The notes under the pieces were generated by a model. It saw nothing but the letters and a program-made list of their open reading frames with translations. It was not told where the DNA came from and searched no databases. Positions 43,901 through 57,700 of a stretch of DNA of 64,000 bases are shown here, in pieces (position 1 is the first letter of the stretch; each line of letters starts with the position of its first letter). The DNA comes from Nigrospora sphaerica (taxonomy: Eukaryota > Ascomycota > Sordariomycetes > Amphisphaeriales > Apiosporaceae), in the NCBI GenBank assembly GCA_018287875.1, contig JAGVVL010000001.1:7998001-8062000 (forward strand). The letters run 5' to 3'. Both the position numbers and the translations under genes were made by a program.

Positions 43901-46162
43901 GCTCGCAAGCGGAAACAGGGGCTTTTTTTTTGTTGCTTGGGGGGTTTGCTCGCGAGGAGGCACTCGGCCGCGCGCCAGCACATGGGCCGCATCCAACGCA
44001 TACGGCTCACAGAGGTGGGCTGTTACACGTTCGCCGGCCCCCCTGCCCAACCGGTAGTCCGGGACGGGGGAGCGTGGCCTGGTAATGAGCATGGGCAACG
44101 GAGCTTTGACCCATGTTCGCGCCTTACGAATACATCTGGAACGGCGCAGAGCTGAAGAGGATGAACTTCCCAGCCGGGAGCTATCAGCTTTGCCTGCCGG
44201 CCCGTCTACGAAGTACCGGTCAGGCGAACGCCCCGGTTACGAACCTCGGCAGCCCGGTAGATCCGGTGGCAGCCATCTTGGGATCGCAGACCAATCTATG
44301 GCGAACCATACAGGCACAGAGAGAATGACGAGCGTGGCTGGGCAGCACCGAAGGTGCCTATGATGAAGGAGGACGTAGCGCATTGGGGGGGGGGCCCAAA
44401 AGTTAGTTTACCTGGAGAGGAGACGGCTGTCGCAATTGGTCGATGCGTAAAACGAGATACAACACTACTAGTACAGTGATTGACAACATGCCGACTAATG
44501 CCCAGGGCACCGGTCATCGCTAATTCCAGGGATGTAGTAGTTTCCTACGAAGCCGTATACGAGCTGCTTCTTTCTTGCCTCTCACCTTTTTTGCAAGGGG
44601 GAACTCGGAGAGGGCGAAGTCGAGGTGGGCGCATTTTGCAAAAGAAACGAGAGGGGATCCATAAACAACGAACATCTATCTGGCAAGAAATAGGCAAAAT
44701 AGGCGAACACGTACTTTATTTCGGGGGGGGCGGTACGGTTGTTGTTCCCCCCCCCCCGGTGGCTAGAGCGTTAGAAATCGGGCCACCACCCTGTCACTCC
44801 AACTGACACTCCCGCGGTCGAGACGCGACTCGAGACCCGCCCTCCACTGACAGGCGGGAGTGCGTCTGTCAGTGCCACGTTATAATTGCTTTTTTCCCTC
44901 TCCCTCTTGCTAGGTCCTTCGCGGAAGCAGCTACCTCGTAGTCGGTACCCGAGTTTTACAGCGCCCTCGTTACGTTCCTTGACCCGCTTTGTCTCTCGCT
45001 CTCCATCACCCTCTCGCAACACGCACACACATACACACACACGGAGCCTCCCCTCCTCGGTGCGCCTGACGACGACCCTGCTGCAGGTGAATCTGTCTGC
45101 ATTTCCCGGACTAGGTTCCTTAATTCGGCTAGACCCCTGCTGAAGGTCCCCGAACGGCATGGGCGCCCGCCGATCGCGGGTATCGTCAGGCACCCTCGGC
45201 GGCCGCTGATTCGCCCCGGCGTCGGCCGTTGCTTGACCGACTGGCTGAGAGAGGGAACGGTCCATGCCCTCTCCACGCCCTCGCTTGCTCGCTTGCTGGG
45301 ATGGCATGGACAGGCGATCTAGGTACAAAGTACGAAAAAGTCCACTAGGTGCATTCACTCTCTCAAAGCGGACAGGGGGGGGTGGTGGAATCCGTTGCAT
45401 CCTGGATGGCTGGATGGCTTGCTAAGATGCCCTCCCCCCCCGGTCAAGCAGCTGCTATACCGGGTCCCCCTTGTCAACCAGTCGCAAGCTTCTATCCAAG
45501 GCGCCGCGACGTCGCCAGGGCCACCAGGGACCTGGAGTGCTGAATGGATTGCGGAACTTGGCCGGGACACGAGGCTGGTCTGCCGGTTGCTTCAAGCGGG
45601 ACAGGCGGAGGAACCCCCGCAGTGCTAAAGATACCTTCATGCACATACTCCTCAGCGGAATTCGTACGATTGGGTATCAGGGTATGCAGCGGGCAGTAAG
45701 ATGGAGGTACAATGTACGTAGATATTTACTATATTGACAATGGATACATGGCTTCCGTGACCACATCTCTGCAGCGGAAGAAAGGAAAGCTGGAAAGCCC
45801 CTCTTGCTTATTTCCAGTCCTCCCGACTTCCCAGTCCAACCTTCCCTCCCCCTTTCTCTCCCCCTCTCTCTCCCCTTCAAGCCCTTTCATCATACATCCC
45901 GTCTGTTTCATTTTATTCCCACGAGGCGAACCAGCCCTGCTCAAGGCGATGGTGCGTCCCACGTGTCCCACGTCTCCCATGCAGCCCTTGCAGCCCTTGC
46001 AGCCCCTCCCCCTGCGGCCCCTGCCCGGCACGGTGGCATCCTCCCCCTCCCCATCCACACCACCCACCCTGAGAGCCCGAACAGCGAGGCAGGACGGGCT
46101 GAAGACAGCTCGCAGTGGGCCGGTTTCCTGGGCCTGGCGCGTTCTCGGCTCAGTGGCAGACC

Positions 46163-46226
46163 GGATACTCTGTCTGAGACTGTTTTGCTGGATACTCTGT
46201 CCGTGACTGTTTTGCTGGATACTTGC
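46163..46226. repeat. 27-bp tandem duplication
   Basis: Two 27-bp copies beginning GGATACTCTGT and ending TGTTTTGCT, differing at three positions, followed by a partial third copy. Confidence 0.8.
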
Positions 46227-47246
46227 ACTATCGCCCACTGACTGACTGGCGGAGGTTCGGCTGACGAGACCGGCCCAAGGAAGAAGCCGAGTTTCGGGGC
46301 GGGGGGCGCCCAATCGGCGCCCACTCCTCGTTCGTCGTCGTCGTCGTCGTTGTCGTCAACCAGTGCCACATGCGGCACTGTCATTTTCTACACAGTAAAG
46401 GTGTCCCTGCCGACCTTCCATACCCAGGCGCCATTAACCCCCCCGGCAGGCTGCCTTAAGCATAAAGCAAGCCCTGCAACCTCCGGGTTGAGCCCTACGT
46501 CCTTCCATCCGTGGAGCCCCCAAGCCACAGGCTCGTAGACGGGCTGGTCGGAGGTCAGCAGCGACGCGAGAGTAGTAGTAGGTGGCTACTTTAAGAAGGT
46601 GTTGCCAATGACCCAAGTATTGTGCCCACCCACAGGTAAAAAGTGCCGGAATGGGGAAGAAGCTGTCAGCTTATAGTACATACAACTATGCATACAAAAA
46701 CGAACACCCCCCTGTCTTATGCACAATACCAGGTACATGTATAGAACCGACCAGGCCGCTCCGGCTCTTGTCCAGGCCCCGGTCCCCAATACTGGAGCCG
46801 GGCAGGGGGGGGGCCCTTCCCAGCATCATCGCCCAGGCGTTCGTGACGAACATTCAGCTTTTCGGACAGGGAAGCTTGTCGAACATCCCTCCCCCGGTCG
46901 CTGCGGACGAACAAGTCAGCCCACGGCACCCGCTGCACCTACAGAGCAACATACACACATAGGTGCTACGTTGCCTGCTTAGGGGTACGTGCGCCCCCGT
47001 CATCGCGATGCGTCGTCACATGAGCTTTGGCTCTGGCTCGGGCCTGGCCCTCTCTGGCTCTGGATCTGGGAGGCCTAGTAAGGCCTTTGGGGGCCGGGCC
47101 CAGACCCGGATGCACTGACCAGACCCAAAGATTGGATAGAAAGAGAGCACATCGTTACCCCTTGAGGTGAAGGGATGCGAGAACACGACCAAGGTTTACC
47201 CACGTCTTGCCGTTTGTACAGCTAGGTTCATACCTGTATCGCCAAG

Positions 47247-47252
47247 GAGAGG

Positions 47253-47312
<60 letters not shown>

Positions 47313-47327
47313 TAGAGAAAAAGAGAG
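47247..47327. repeat. (GA)n microsatellite
   Basis: About 80 bp of almost pure GA with a few interruptions; a mirror-symmetric purine tract. Confidence 0.9.
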
Positions 47328-47530
47328 CGCACCGACGTGGCGTACCTGACGGATGGGAGGAGACTCACTACGCGTCATCGTTCCCAGTTAACCTGCATAA
47401 GTGGGTATCTACACACTCAAGCGAGAGTACATTGGCTGAGCGTACGTTTTGTCTATGCGAGGCTTGTTATCAGACGCGCAACAGAGGTCGGAGATGGGAA
47501 AGCATGTTCCTATGACTTTGCGAACGTATA

Positions 47531-47538
47531 GTGTGTGT

Positions 47539-47603
<65 letters not shown>

Positions 47604-47644
47604 TGTGTGTGTGTATGTGTGTGTGTGTGTGTATGTGTGCGTAT
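47531..47644. repeat. (GT)n microsatellite
   Basis: About 110 bp of alternating purine-pyrimidine, mainly GT with regularly spaced GTAT interruptions in its right third. Confidence 0.9.
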
Positions 47645-48777
47645 GCAAGCTGACCATCCATGAGCAGGGATCGGTAGCAGCGTTGCATCACATCACCTTC
47701 GCATCCTTCCTTCCCACTAGCTAGCTAGCTGCACAGGCAGTATACCGCCCATCATTAATCAGTAAGTCGTAGGTAAGCACTTACATACCCACCCCCGTGG
47801 TCCAACTGGAAGGCCTGCCTGTCGCTTCTGAAACTTCAACCAAGCCCGCCCCGGTTCGGCGTGGGCTGGCAGGGCTAGCAAAGGCCCCGGGCGGGGTGCA
47901 ATGATGGACCGTGTCTTTCCCCTTCTTGCCCCGCTAAGGCTGCCAGCTTCCGGTCAGACATGGGGCTTGCTTTCTCTTTTCGTCGTATGATAGGGACTGC
48001 GTACTGTTGGGGCCGGTGAGAAAAGAAAAGAAAGGTGGGCTGCGCCGGTGATTAGCAACGCACGTGGTATGCCGTAGGCAATACCCAGGCCAGCCCGAGG
48101 TATGGATGATGTTGAGGAAGGGCCCTTGGGGTTTCCCCTCGAAGGGCGGTAGGTAGGTGACTGACTCATGGCGACCTCTTCTGCCCAGTCACTTCTCATA
48201 TCCCCGTCGATTGCCAAGTCCACCACCCCCCACCACCCTTACCTTGCCCTTCCGCAACGGTGCACGTAGCTACGTCGGTTTCGCGTAGGTCAGGAATCAA
48301 GGTCTGGATGTGTCGGGTAGGCTAGCACCACCAATAATACAGGGACATGATACTAGCTGTGAGCCTACTGAGTATACAAACTTTGTGAATTTATGGGTTC
48401 TGGGGAGCGAAGGAAGGGGAGGATGGAACCAGTGGCCCCAGGCCAGCGCGGGTATGCACCTGTCCCATCGAAGGCTCGGCTCACGCCCACCCGCGGTACC
48501 TCAACGGGCGGGGTGTTCTACGGTGACGTGACCGGACGAGGGACAGAGGGAGGGAGGGAAAGAGACTTTCGCCATCCATTGGGCTGAGGAAGACGCTTGC
48601 GTGCCCTGTACATATTACCGGTGCCACAACAGGGCGCGCGCGCCGTGCTCGTCGGTTGGCTACTGCAACCACGCGCAGTAGCAGCTGACTCGCCAGGACA
48701 CCCGCGAGGCCCGGCGTGCTATTGCTACGCTGCCTACTGTGTCTGTGGTTGGTATGCAATCATGGGTTCTTGCCTCC

Positions 48778-48824
48778 GTAGCTGCTGCTGCTATTGTTGC
48801 CGCTGCCGCTGCCGCTGCCGCTAC
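48778..48824. repeat. GCT/GCC triplet repeat
   Basis: Short GCT triplets followed by four GCCGCT hexamers. No surrounding coding sequence is supported. Confidence 0.75.
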
Positions 48825-49163
48825 TAGCGACAATTGCATCCGCCGTCGCCGCCACGCCGCGCTCGGTATGGGCATCCATGCATGTATGTACTGTAGATCA
48901 TCATCGTGGATCCATGTCAATACCCCGGGGTATATCGCCCGAGTGTGCGAGTACTTTGTTAACCTTTGGGCGGGCGGGGAGGCCTTGCGTCCTGGTTAGC
49001 ACGGCTTGACCGGTAGGGCAGATACACGGACGGGATCGGCGCCGTTCGTAAAGCAAGATAGGGTGAGCCTAAGTGCGACGAGTATGGGATGGTGGATGTG
49101 GATGGGCATGGGAAAGGAGATCGATGTTAGGAAAGCACAGCACAGCACAACAGCCACCACCAC

Positions 49164-49278
49164 CACAACAACCACAACAACCACAACAACCACAACAACC
49201 ACAACAACCACAACAACCACAACAACCACAACAACCACAACAACCACAACAACCACAACAACCACAACAACCACAACA
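49164..49278. repeat. 9-bp minisatellite (CAACAACCA)n
   Basis: About 12-13 nearly perfect copies of a 9-bp unit. It is open in several frames (Gln-Gln-Pro or Thr on +, Leu-Trp-Leu or Cys-Gly on -) only because of its period of nine; nothing indicates translation. Confidence 0.9.
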
Positions 49279-50453
49279 ATAACAAGACCGCCATTTCATC
49301 CATACCTATGTACCATACCATCAATGCACTGGCTGGCTCCGAACGGGCTCGGTCACGCAAGTGGCCGAGACAATCTGCAATTCGCTCGGCCCGTTCTGGA
49401 GGCGCGAGTTTGTAGGGCAGATATTGATTAACACGCCCCCCCCCCCCCAAAAACCCCCGAAACGGTGGGGTTACGCATCGTACGACTACAACCTTTGATC
49501 CCTTCGCCTCGGGCCTCTTATTCTGCCGCGGGCCTGCATCGAGGGAAGCCGCCGGAACGAACCAAACAGAAGCACCGTGGTCACCTCATCCGCCCAAAAT
49601 TGTAGTAGCGTTCTGACGTGCAGCCGCCACGGCACTACCGCCACCTCCAACCTCCTTCACCTCCGCTACCAACACCATGACGACGGCCGCTACTATGACT
49701 ACTACTATCGGTGTTATTAACATTGCTTCTAAGCCCCCTTGCCCTTGTCCCCCCTCTCGCCTGTCCTCTGGTGAATGGTAACACGCCTCAAAGGACAAGA
49801 AGTACACGCCCCCTAAAGCAAGGCACGCCTGCTCCGTTCTCTTCTCGGATCGGGCTTTATTGCCCTTTGAGCACCCCACCCTCCCTTTCCTGACACGCAT
49901 AGGCCGAGATCGAGTACAACCGGCTGGGTGACGCATTTCGCTCGCATTCACGCGCACAACATGATTAGGAGCCCTGTTTCTTCATCGCCTTCTCCCCCCG
50001 GCCTTCCCCCCTTGTCGGTTTCGCCCAAGGGGCCCTGGAAGACTTGACCGGGCCATTCCGGCCGAGAACCACGAGACTTGCTACCGCTCGGGGAGTGTGG
50101 GTGCGCGGCACGCATGGAAAGCCCGTGGGAGGCCTTTTTGGGGGGTGGGAGGGGGCGCGTTGGTTCATGAGTGCTTGTCCCTCTCACCATCCGCCAGGCA
50201 GGGGAGGGTCCGAACCAGATTAACGCTTGTATCGCCAGCGACAATTTACCGTACTACATTCCTGCGAGCCAACGAGTTTACACCTACCATTCCCCCCCTG
50301 ACCCCAACCGGTTATAAAAATGGTCCCAACCTCGCGAGCGACGTAAGGCCGGGCGATGAAGGTTGCGCCACGCCGAGATGGGGCGGTGTGATGTAACAAG
50401 TCGGTCAAAGCCTTCTGGCTGCCTCCCCCCGTTGCGGCCGTTGGGGACACGCC

Positions 50454-50529
50454 TGTGTATGTGCGAGTGTGCGTGTGTGTATGTGTGTATGTGTATGTGT
50501 GTGTATGTGTATGTGTACGTGTACGTACG
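50454..50529. repeat. (GT)n/(GTAT)n microsatellite
   Basis: Second alternating purine-pyrimidine tract in the gene-poor region, with TGTA interruptions. Confidence 0.85.
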
Positions 50530-51788
50530 AGTCTGCCCTGCCGCCCCCGTCAACAAATAAACGAAGGCCAGACTGGTGACGGGGCCGGCACCTCCAACAA
50601 AGTGCGGCCCATGTAACCGCGAAGCTTTTTGATGGTCGTCCTATCGAACCCCCCTTTCGTCCCCTTCGACGGGGGTTTTCTGGCTGCCTCCATGCCTGGG
50701 GGGAGAGGGGGGATCTTGGCGGGAGGTCGGCCCGGGTTCCTCCATCTCCAAACCCATCCGAACCCCAACTTTCCCCCTCCGCCTCTGCCCTCTCCGCAAG
50801 CCCGAAGGGAGACACCGAGGGCCGAAAAAGGAAGGTAGACATCCGGGGCGACGTCGAGCCGGCCGCTCCTTCTTCTAGGCCCGAGGGCCCCCCTTTCGCC
50901 TCGTCCTTGTAATGTGACGAGTCGGACGCCCGTTATGGCCCGCCCCCGTTATGATATATCCCCTTCGCCCGGAGCCGAGGGTTGCTTGCACCTGCGTAGT
51001 TTTAAATAACCGGTGCCCCCTCGTGCTTTTCCACTCTATAACGGACCGAACGGAGCCGTGGCTCTCTCCGTCAACCGGCCTTTGCGGGCATAGGCGTGCT
51101 GCTACCGCCACCTAAGCAAGCCGCCCGCCAGCCAGCTCCTTAGCCGTCGCAGCCGGGACGGCCTTCTCCATCTGTCGCCGGAATTTTGGGGTGAAGAGCG
51201 GGGGCTTCCTCACTAGAGCGGTGCTCCTCTGTTATCGGCGGAGCCGAGTACCGGAACCAAGGGGGCCATGCAGCCTCCAGGCGCGGTTGTGTTGGGCAGC
51301 GGCCACGGTCCTCGGAGGGAGGGCCTCACGGTGGCATGTTACACACCCCGGAGTCAATGCCTGGCGGGAAGGGATTAATGTGAGCGCATCACCTGAGAGC
51401 TACTGGGGACGACCGTCCAGACAACTCGGCACTCCTCGGGCTTGTGGGGGATCGCGGAGCAAGCAGGTTAGGACACCGAAGCCGGGAAGATCAACCACGC
51501 CGATAGAGAGTAGACACGACGGACAAAAGAGTCACGATGAGGGTGCCCCAAGGAAGATCGGAGCGCTGCTTCAACTGGATTTGATAGTCTACAAGGTATC
51601 AAGAGCAACGACCCATCCAGGCCGACCCGGGCTCGTGCCTTGCATTGGCCCAAGAAATATTGTTGTGGCCCCAAGAATAACGCCTCGCGATGCTGTCTCG
51701 AAACCAGAAACGTGCCATTACTTCATACTCTTCGTGCCGGGGACGTCACGTAACCGTCCATACCCAGATACGCATTCCCTCGCCTCTT

Positions 51789-54700
51789 TTATTTCCCAAC
51801 GTACACCGGAATGCCGTATACACACACGGCCGCCGCTGTCAGGTACCGAAAACGGCAAGCGTCTCGTGCCTTTGCGACCGCCTCGACGAGACTTGTGTTC
51901 TGCTTCTTACTGCCGTGCTCTCCTTCGGCATCGACCCTGGCCTTGGCCTTCTTGTCGGCTCGATTGCTGCCTTTGCCTTCGTCGACAAATGTGCCACGAG
52001 AAAACAGCCCCCACTCTTCAAAAAGTCTTGCGGCGTATCGATCAATATCACGATCCGTCACATCCCACAGCGTGCCTACCACTGCTGGGCTGCCCGCCAG
52101 CATGTAATTCCACACAGGCCCGTGGGGTTCAAAATCACCCGGTGTCGTGAGAGATGCCGATGAACAGCCCATCAGCAGAGCGACAGCACGACACTTGTCA
52201 AGCTTGCGGATGGTGCGGCCGCGGATGTATTGCGCGCCCGAACCGTGGCCAAAGTACAAGAGAAGGTCTGAGTTGGTGAGGGCCTTTTCGAATTCGCCCT
52301 CTGTGGGAGCACGCGCCTCAATGGCCGACCAGGAGAGAGGGAGGCTGGCAAGGGGCTTGCCAAAGGTCGATTGCGTGTTTTTGAGATCGGCGCTCGGGTT
52401 CAGGATGTAGGTACCCGAACTTCTGGGGATGTGGTGACCCTCACGTCTGGCGCCGGGCTCCTCCATGCCCTTGTCGTCACCCTGGGACTCCTCGTGGCGG
52501 GAGCGGGCCTCGACAATAGAGCGTCGGAGGCAAGCCAGCGACGGCACGCGGGACACGGCCAGGCCTTGCATGCAGGGGAGGGATTCCCAAGGAAAGACAT
52601 GAAGCGACTTGTCGAGGACCAGGATTGTGTGGGTGCCTTCGGCATCCTTGCTGCTCTTGGCCGCGGCATGGTATGAGTGTAGGGCATCCACTGTCCCCAA
52701 GACCATGCGGTCAAAGTCGATCTCATCGTAGGCGTTGCGTTCCCCGTGGAACTGGAGAATGTCCACCACAAAGTATAGCAGGTCGGTCAAGGGCTCGTCC
52801 AGGTCGCACTCCGGGTCCGTAGCATCGCCGAGGCCTATGAAGAGATCCAAGATCCGGGGATCCAGCGACACTTTGGTAGCGGGTGCCGCCTTTGCCCGTT
52901 TGCCTCTGACCTGCCGTCTTGAGGGGAGGTTGCTATCGAGGACCTCCTGGAAGCTCTGATGGAATTGAGCAAGCAGATCCGATCGTCGGTGGTGCTGCGC
53001 AAAGATTCCCCTGAACCCCCCGAGCCACGTCTGTTCAATGTTTTCCATGAGATTCTTCATCCGCTCATCGAGGGCTTCGCGCTCCGCCCACCAGGCTGAC
53101 TTGGCTCCCTTAGCACTCATGTCGCGCGCGTTGCGGCATGTCCGGTTCGCTATCTGGATGATGTCGAGGAGCTCTGTGCGGCCCTGCTCGAAGTTGAAGA
53201 CTTCGCTATCGGCGTCTCTTGAACTCGCTCGTTCCAACGGTAGTCGAATGGCAAAGGGGCTGTGCCCCGCCTGCAGCTTCGTGATGCAGAGGTCGTGCCT
53301 GGTATCGCTCAGAGATACCGACACGACGTTCCACGACGAGGGGATGATGTCAACAAACTCTTTCTGGAACCGGTCCATGTCCACCGTGACGGCCAGACTG
53401 GTCCGCCTCGATTCCGAGGACTCGATAGGCATCGGCCACTCGGCTTTGGCTTTGGTTGAGTCGAGCCTCAGCGTCTTTCTCTCCCGACGCCACGTCAGAT
53501 TGCGGGCCAACTCCACTGAGCATGTTGCATGGGCAGGATGGCCAATGCCCGAGACCCTCGCCGGAGCTGTAGTGGACATCAAGATAAAGACATTCTGGAG
53601 GAGTGCCGCCACCCGCTGTACGAGGCCTCCGTCGCCGTTGAGGACGGCAATAGAGTGCGCCTCCACCAGACACCCGTGGGCTTTCCGCAGAGTTTCGATG
53701 AATATAGGCGCATCCTGCGGAGATGCCCGGGCCTTACGAGCCGGCGTTGCTGCCGCCTTTCGGGGGGACGCTTTGTCCGTCGCCGATTTATCTTTCAGAG
53801 CGCTTGCCACGGCAGGGAACGAGAGAGTCGAATCCTGAATAACAGAGAAGACCGAGTCCCGTCCCATTTGCTCTAGGCTTTGGCCAATGAGGGCCATGGC
53901 TGTATAAAGGCGATCCTTTGTGATATCAACAGAGAGTTTTGACAGCTCGCAGGCTTCTTGCAGAGCCGCGAGGGCTTCCGCCCATTCCCGCTGTTCTATA
54001 AGTGATTCAGAACGCTGCTGGAGGATGGCTGCTCGCCAGATTGAGAGCTGCCTGTCCTCTGCTTCCACGGGGTTTGCAGCGGCCGGGGGTGCCTGTCGTT
54101 TTGCTGCAACCTTGCTCGTCGCCGCCGGTGCCTTTGCTCGAGCCTGCCGGGAAGCGGTAGTCGTTTTGCGGGCAGTACTGGGCTTGACCGCGGGTTTTTC
54201 TACTTCCTTTTCAGGCTGTGGAGTCGTCGGGGACGTGGCAACGTTGCCTTTGTGGATAGTTTGAATCATCGACTCTGCCATCCTCAGGAGACTCGACTCT
54301 GTTGTTTGATCGGCGCCATTGCGGAAGATGCGGCTGAGTTGGCAAGCCATGCTTACTGCGACGCCGGTGGCTTCCACCGCGGAAATGGACTCTTTCACGC
54401 TTGACGCTAGATCCCTGGCCTTCTCTGCCTCCCCGGCCGTCATGAAGACTGTGGCCAGCCATACTTGAGATTGCAAAATGTAGCTTGGCGCTTCGGTACT
54501 TCTTGCAACCTTCTCGGCCTGCTCGGCGTAGTATATCGTTTCTTGGTACATGCCAATGTGAGCATATATAGACGACAACCTGAGCAGGAAGCGGAAGAGA
54601 GGGTAGGCCATGGCCCAGAACTCAGGACCGGTCTTGGCACGGGTAACATCGGATGAGCTCGAACGGTTGCACGCGAGACCCGAATCGTCGGAGGACTCGT

Positions 54701-57700
54701 TCTGGGAAGGTTCATCGGCCAACTCCGGGTTGGGGCATCTCAACGCTTCCAACTTGGCCCAGTCGTGATAGAGGATGCGAACAGCATCTTTGGCGGAAAC
54801 AAGGGCGTCCGTGGAGTTCCCGCGCTCCAGCGCAAGAATGGATTGCAGGAACGCCGCGTGCGCAATCGCCATCTTCTTCGAAATCCTGCTGCTCCGACTT
54901 GATTTCTCGGACATGAGGGCTGTTCCGGATATGTGTGCATCGGCCAAATGACTAGCGGCTCGGTCAAAGTTGCCAACGGCCATGTGATATTCCGCGGAGC
55001 AGAGGTGGAAGCTTGTCAGTACACCGGATGACATTTCTTGGCGCGCTAGATATTCGTGACCATTTTTCAGCGCTGCTTCGGCCTTCGCAGAGTGGCCAAT
55101 TGCCAGGTGCTGGAGAGATAGAGCCGCATGTTGCACCACGACCATCTCGGGGTTGTCGTCAAGGGCCAACCGAGAAAGACTTGCTGACAGCTCCAAGATG
55201 GACCCCAGCACTGAGTCCATGCCCTTCATTCTGGCAAAGTCGGAAAGCGATTGAAGTACCTTTTGTAGCTGCTCTGGGTTATCGACGTAGACGCACAGCT
55301 CGTCCTCAGATTTGCAACCGGTGACACGCGAAGTCCATAGGTTAATAGCCTCCTGTATCTGTGACGAGCACAAATCGAAATCCAGGAGACCGACCACACA
55401 TAGCGCGAGTGAAGTGAGATGCTCAAAATAGCACGCCAGGCCAGAGTCTTCTCCGAATTCGCTGTTGTTGAGCCGTTCACGCAGGGCTTTGGCCTCCTCG
55501 ACCCAACTTCTGACTTGCTCAGGAGCATCGAGCTTGACGATCAAAAGTTGCAGCAGCGTTCTTAGTCTCCTCAATGGGAAGTCTTTCGCCGAGTAGGCCT
55601 GAAGTAAGTTGTCCACCAACGGCCCGCCTGGCTCCAGGTATTGGTGGTGCTTGGCTTCTTTCGAGTAGATGAAGTAGAGATCATGTTCCATAGCAGTCAC
55701 TTTGTCGTGCCCCGTCAGAAGCCAGGTCCAGTCGCACGGCTTGGGCTCCAGCTTTGCTAGATTGCACACTGTCCTGGACAGGGACTGGGCCTTGTCGCTC
55801 ACCCGCCATGCCTTGAGCAGGGGCAGGCGGGACAAGGCCTGAGTGATCTCGGGAACAGCATCCTCACGAACGAGTGTGTCTCGGATGGATCGTAACGCAC
55901 CCACGGCGTCGTCTTTCCGGCCACATGTTCGGCAGAGCTCGGCGAGCCGTTCTTGCTTAAGCATAAGCTGGGATTTTGACTGCTCGGCTTCGGGGCGCGT
56001 CTTGACAGCATCAATGGATCGACGCAAAGCACGTAGCGAATTTGTATCCGCGGAACCCGATCCACCCTTCCGCAAGGCGATATGTTGTTGGTAGTAAAAA
56101 TGTGAGATCTTGACATAGTAGGAGGCGGCCGGGCTGTCTTGCTGACTGCTCAAAGCGGAATCGCCCATGTGTTCCAATACAACCAAGCTGTCCTGAAGAA
56201 CCGAGTCTGTCAGGTCCCAGGGCATCTTCGACTCTTCCAGCAGAACCTTGATCAAAATTAACGCCGAGTCGAGCACTTGGTGAATGTACTTGGACAGGAG
56301 CTGGCGACGTTGTCCAAAGCGGAGAAACTCCTTGGTCGCACCTTCGGCGGGAGGCGGTTTCCCTAGCCATCTCAATATGAACCGCGGAAGTTGCAGAAGC
56401 AACGATTCCAGTGATTCTCGGAAAGGAGATGGCTGCTCCTCGGACCGATCGCCACTGAGGACGACATTGGTGGCGACTTTGCGTAGCTGACAAATACTGA
56501 CCAGGAGTTCGTCTAGTTCGGTGGTGTTACCACTCAACGAGCCTTGCAGCCCCTCCAGTACTTCCTGGACCAGAGTTTGCTCAACTTTAGGTGATTGTTT
56601 CAGCGCGAGAGCCAATAGTTGGGCCGTGACGCAACAGCATCGCGCTGCTGAATTTCCGTCCGGGGTGGTGAGGGATCGCAATTTCGCAATCCAATTCATC
56701 GCTTCCTTCAAATTGCCCGCCTCCCGGGATACTGCTCCCAGGACCTGGTAGATGGCCGTGAGAGGCGAATTTGGTGTTTCGACTGGTTTCAACCCCATGG
56801 TTTGCATTTGTTGCCATATTTGGTCGAAAGCCAGGTTCGTGGCGGTGGCTTTTGACTTGACCTCGAGAGAACTTCGTCGATTGAAGGCCGCAAGACAACG
56901 CGATAGGGGGGCCAGGAGCTCCCTGTCTATATCCCCCTTATGGCCAGAGAGCCTCCAGGAGTGAAGCCTGGCCGTCAGGGCTATAGCTTGGATTTCCAGG
57001 GCCGTCTCTGGGGAAGGGCTCAGCCTCGGCTCGACCGCGATTCCGTCCTCGGTTGCTGCCACGTGGGGGGTCAAGGATAGAAGGCTCTGGGCTAGACTGT
57101 CAAGCTGTCTTGCGCACTTTGACCGGTCTGCCTGTTCATGGCCTGCTGCAAGCAACAAGAGGCTTAGAGGGGAGGACTGACGAGAAGCCCGAAGGAACGG
57201 AAGAGCACCCTCGAGCTGTGACGACTTATTCAAGCCGTAGAGGATGCGGATGGCTTGAAGTTGGGTCGTGATAACCAGCCCGATTAATGCGCTGCTCCCG
57301 CTGATGGTCGGGTAGTCGAACAGGTTGGCAAGCGTTTTCGTCGCGCTCGGGGATTCTGACGCTGGCGTGGCCTTCGTCTTCTGTGCGCCGGCCTTGGAAG
57401 TCGCACTTTCTAGCCGCCGTTTTAATATGCGAAGCTCCTTGGTCGCATGTTCGTAAAGGCCCAGTGTGACAAGCTTGTTGATGAAGGAGGACATGCCGGA
57501 TTCGATCTGGAGTTCCGGCAAGCTTATCTTGCCGGCGGCAGAGAGCGACCGCAAAGTCAAGAAGGAAACCCTTGCGCATTCCACCATGGCTAAGCAGCCA
57601 CTCGAGACCGTCGTTGCTGGTGGTGACCGGGAGGCCTTTGTCGGAGAGGTCGATAGTCGGTTCAACGACCGCGGCTGAAGAGGTGTAATGAGCGTGGAGC

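Larger units (their letters stand above)
38910..51788. other. 12.9-kb gene-poor region rich in simple repeats
   Basis: No open frame here shows a recognisable domain or a plausible exon chain. Instead there are many microsatellites and homopolymers on both strands, listed individually where clear. The left part (38910 to about 40850) is probably the promoter and leader of the large Zn2Cys6 gene; the right part abuts the 3' end of separase. Short frames such as 41023-41298 (+) are not supported as genes. The region could hold long non-coding RNAs or very divergent genes that cannot be seen by eye. Confidence 0.5.

Noticed and set aside
47409..47691. Thr-His repeat open frames on -
   Set aside because: Translation of the (GT)n microsatellite only.
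51191..52150. 319-codon open frame on + overlapping the separase 3' end
   Set aside because: Overlaps the conserved catalytic domain of separase on the other strand and has no domain of its own.
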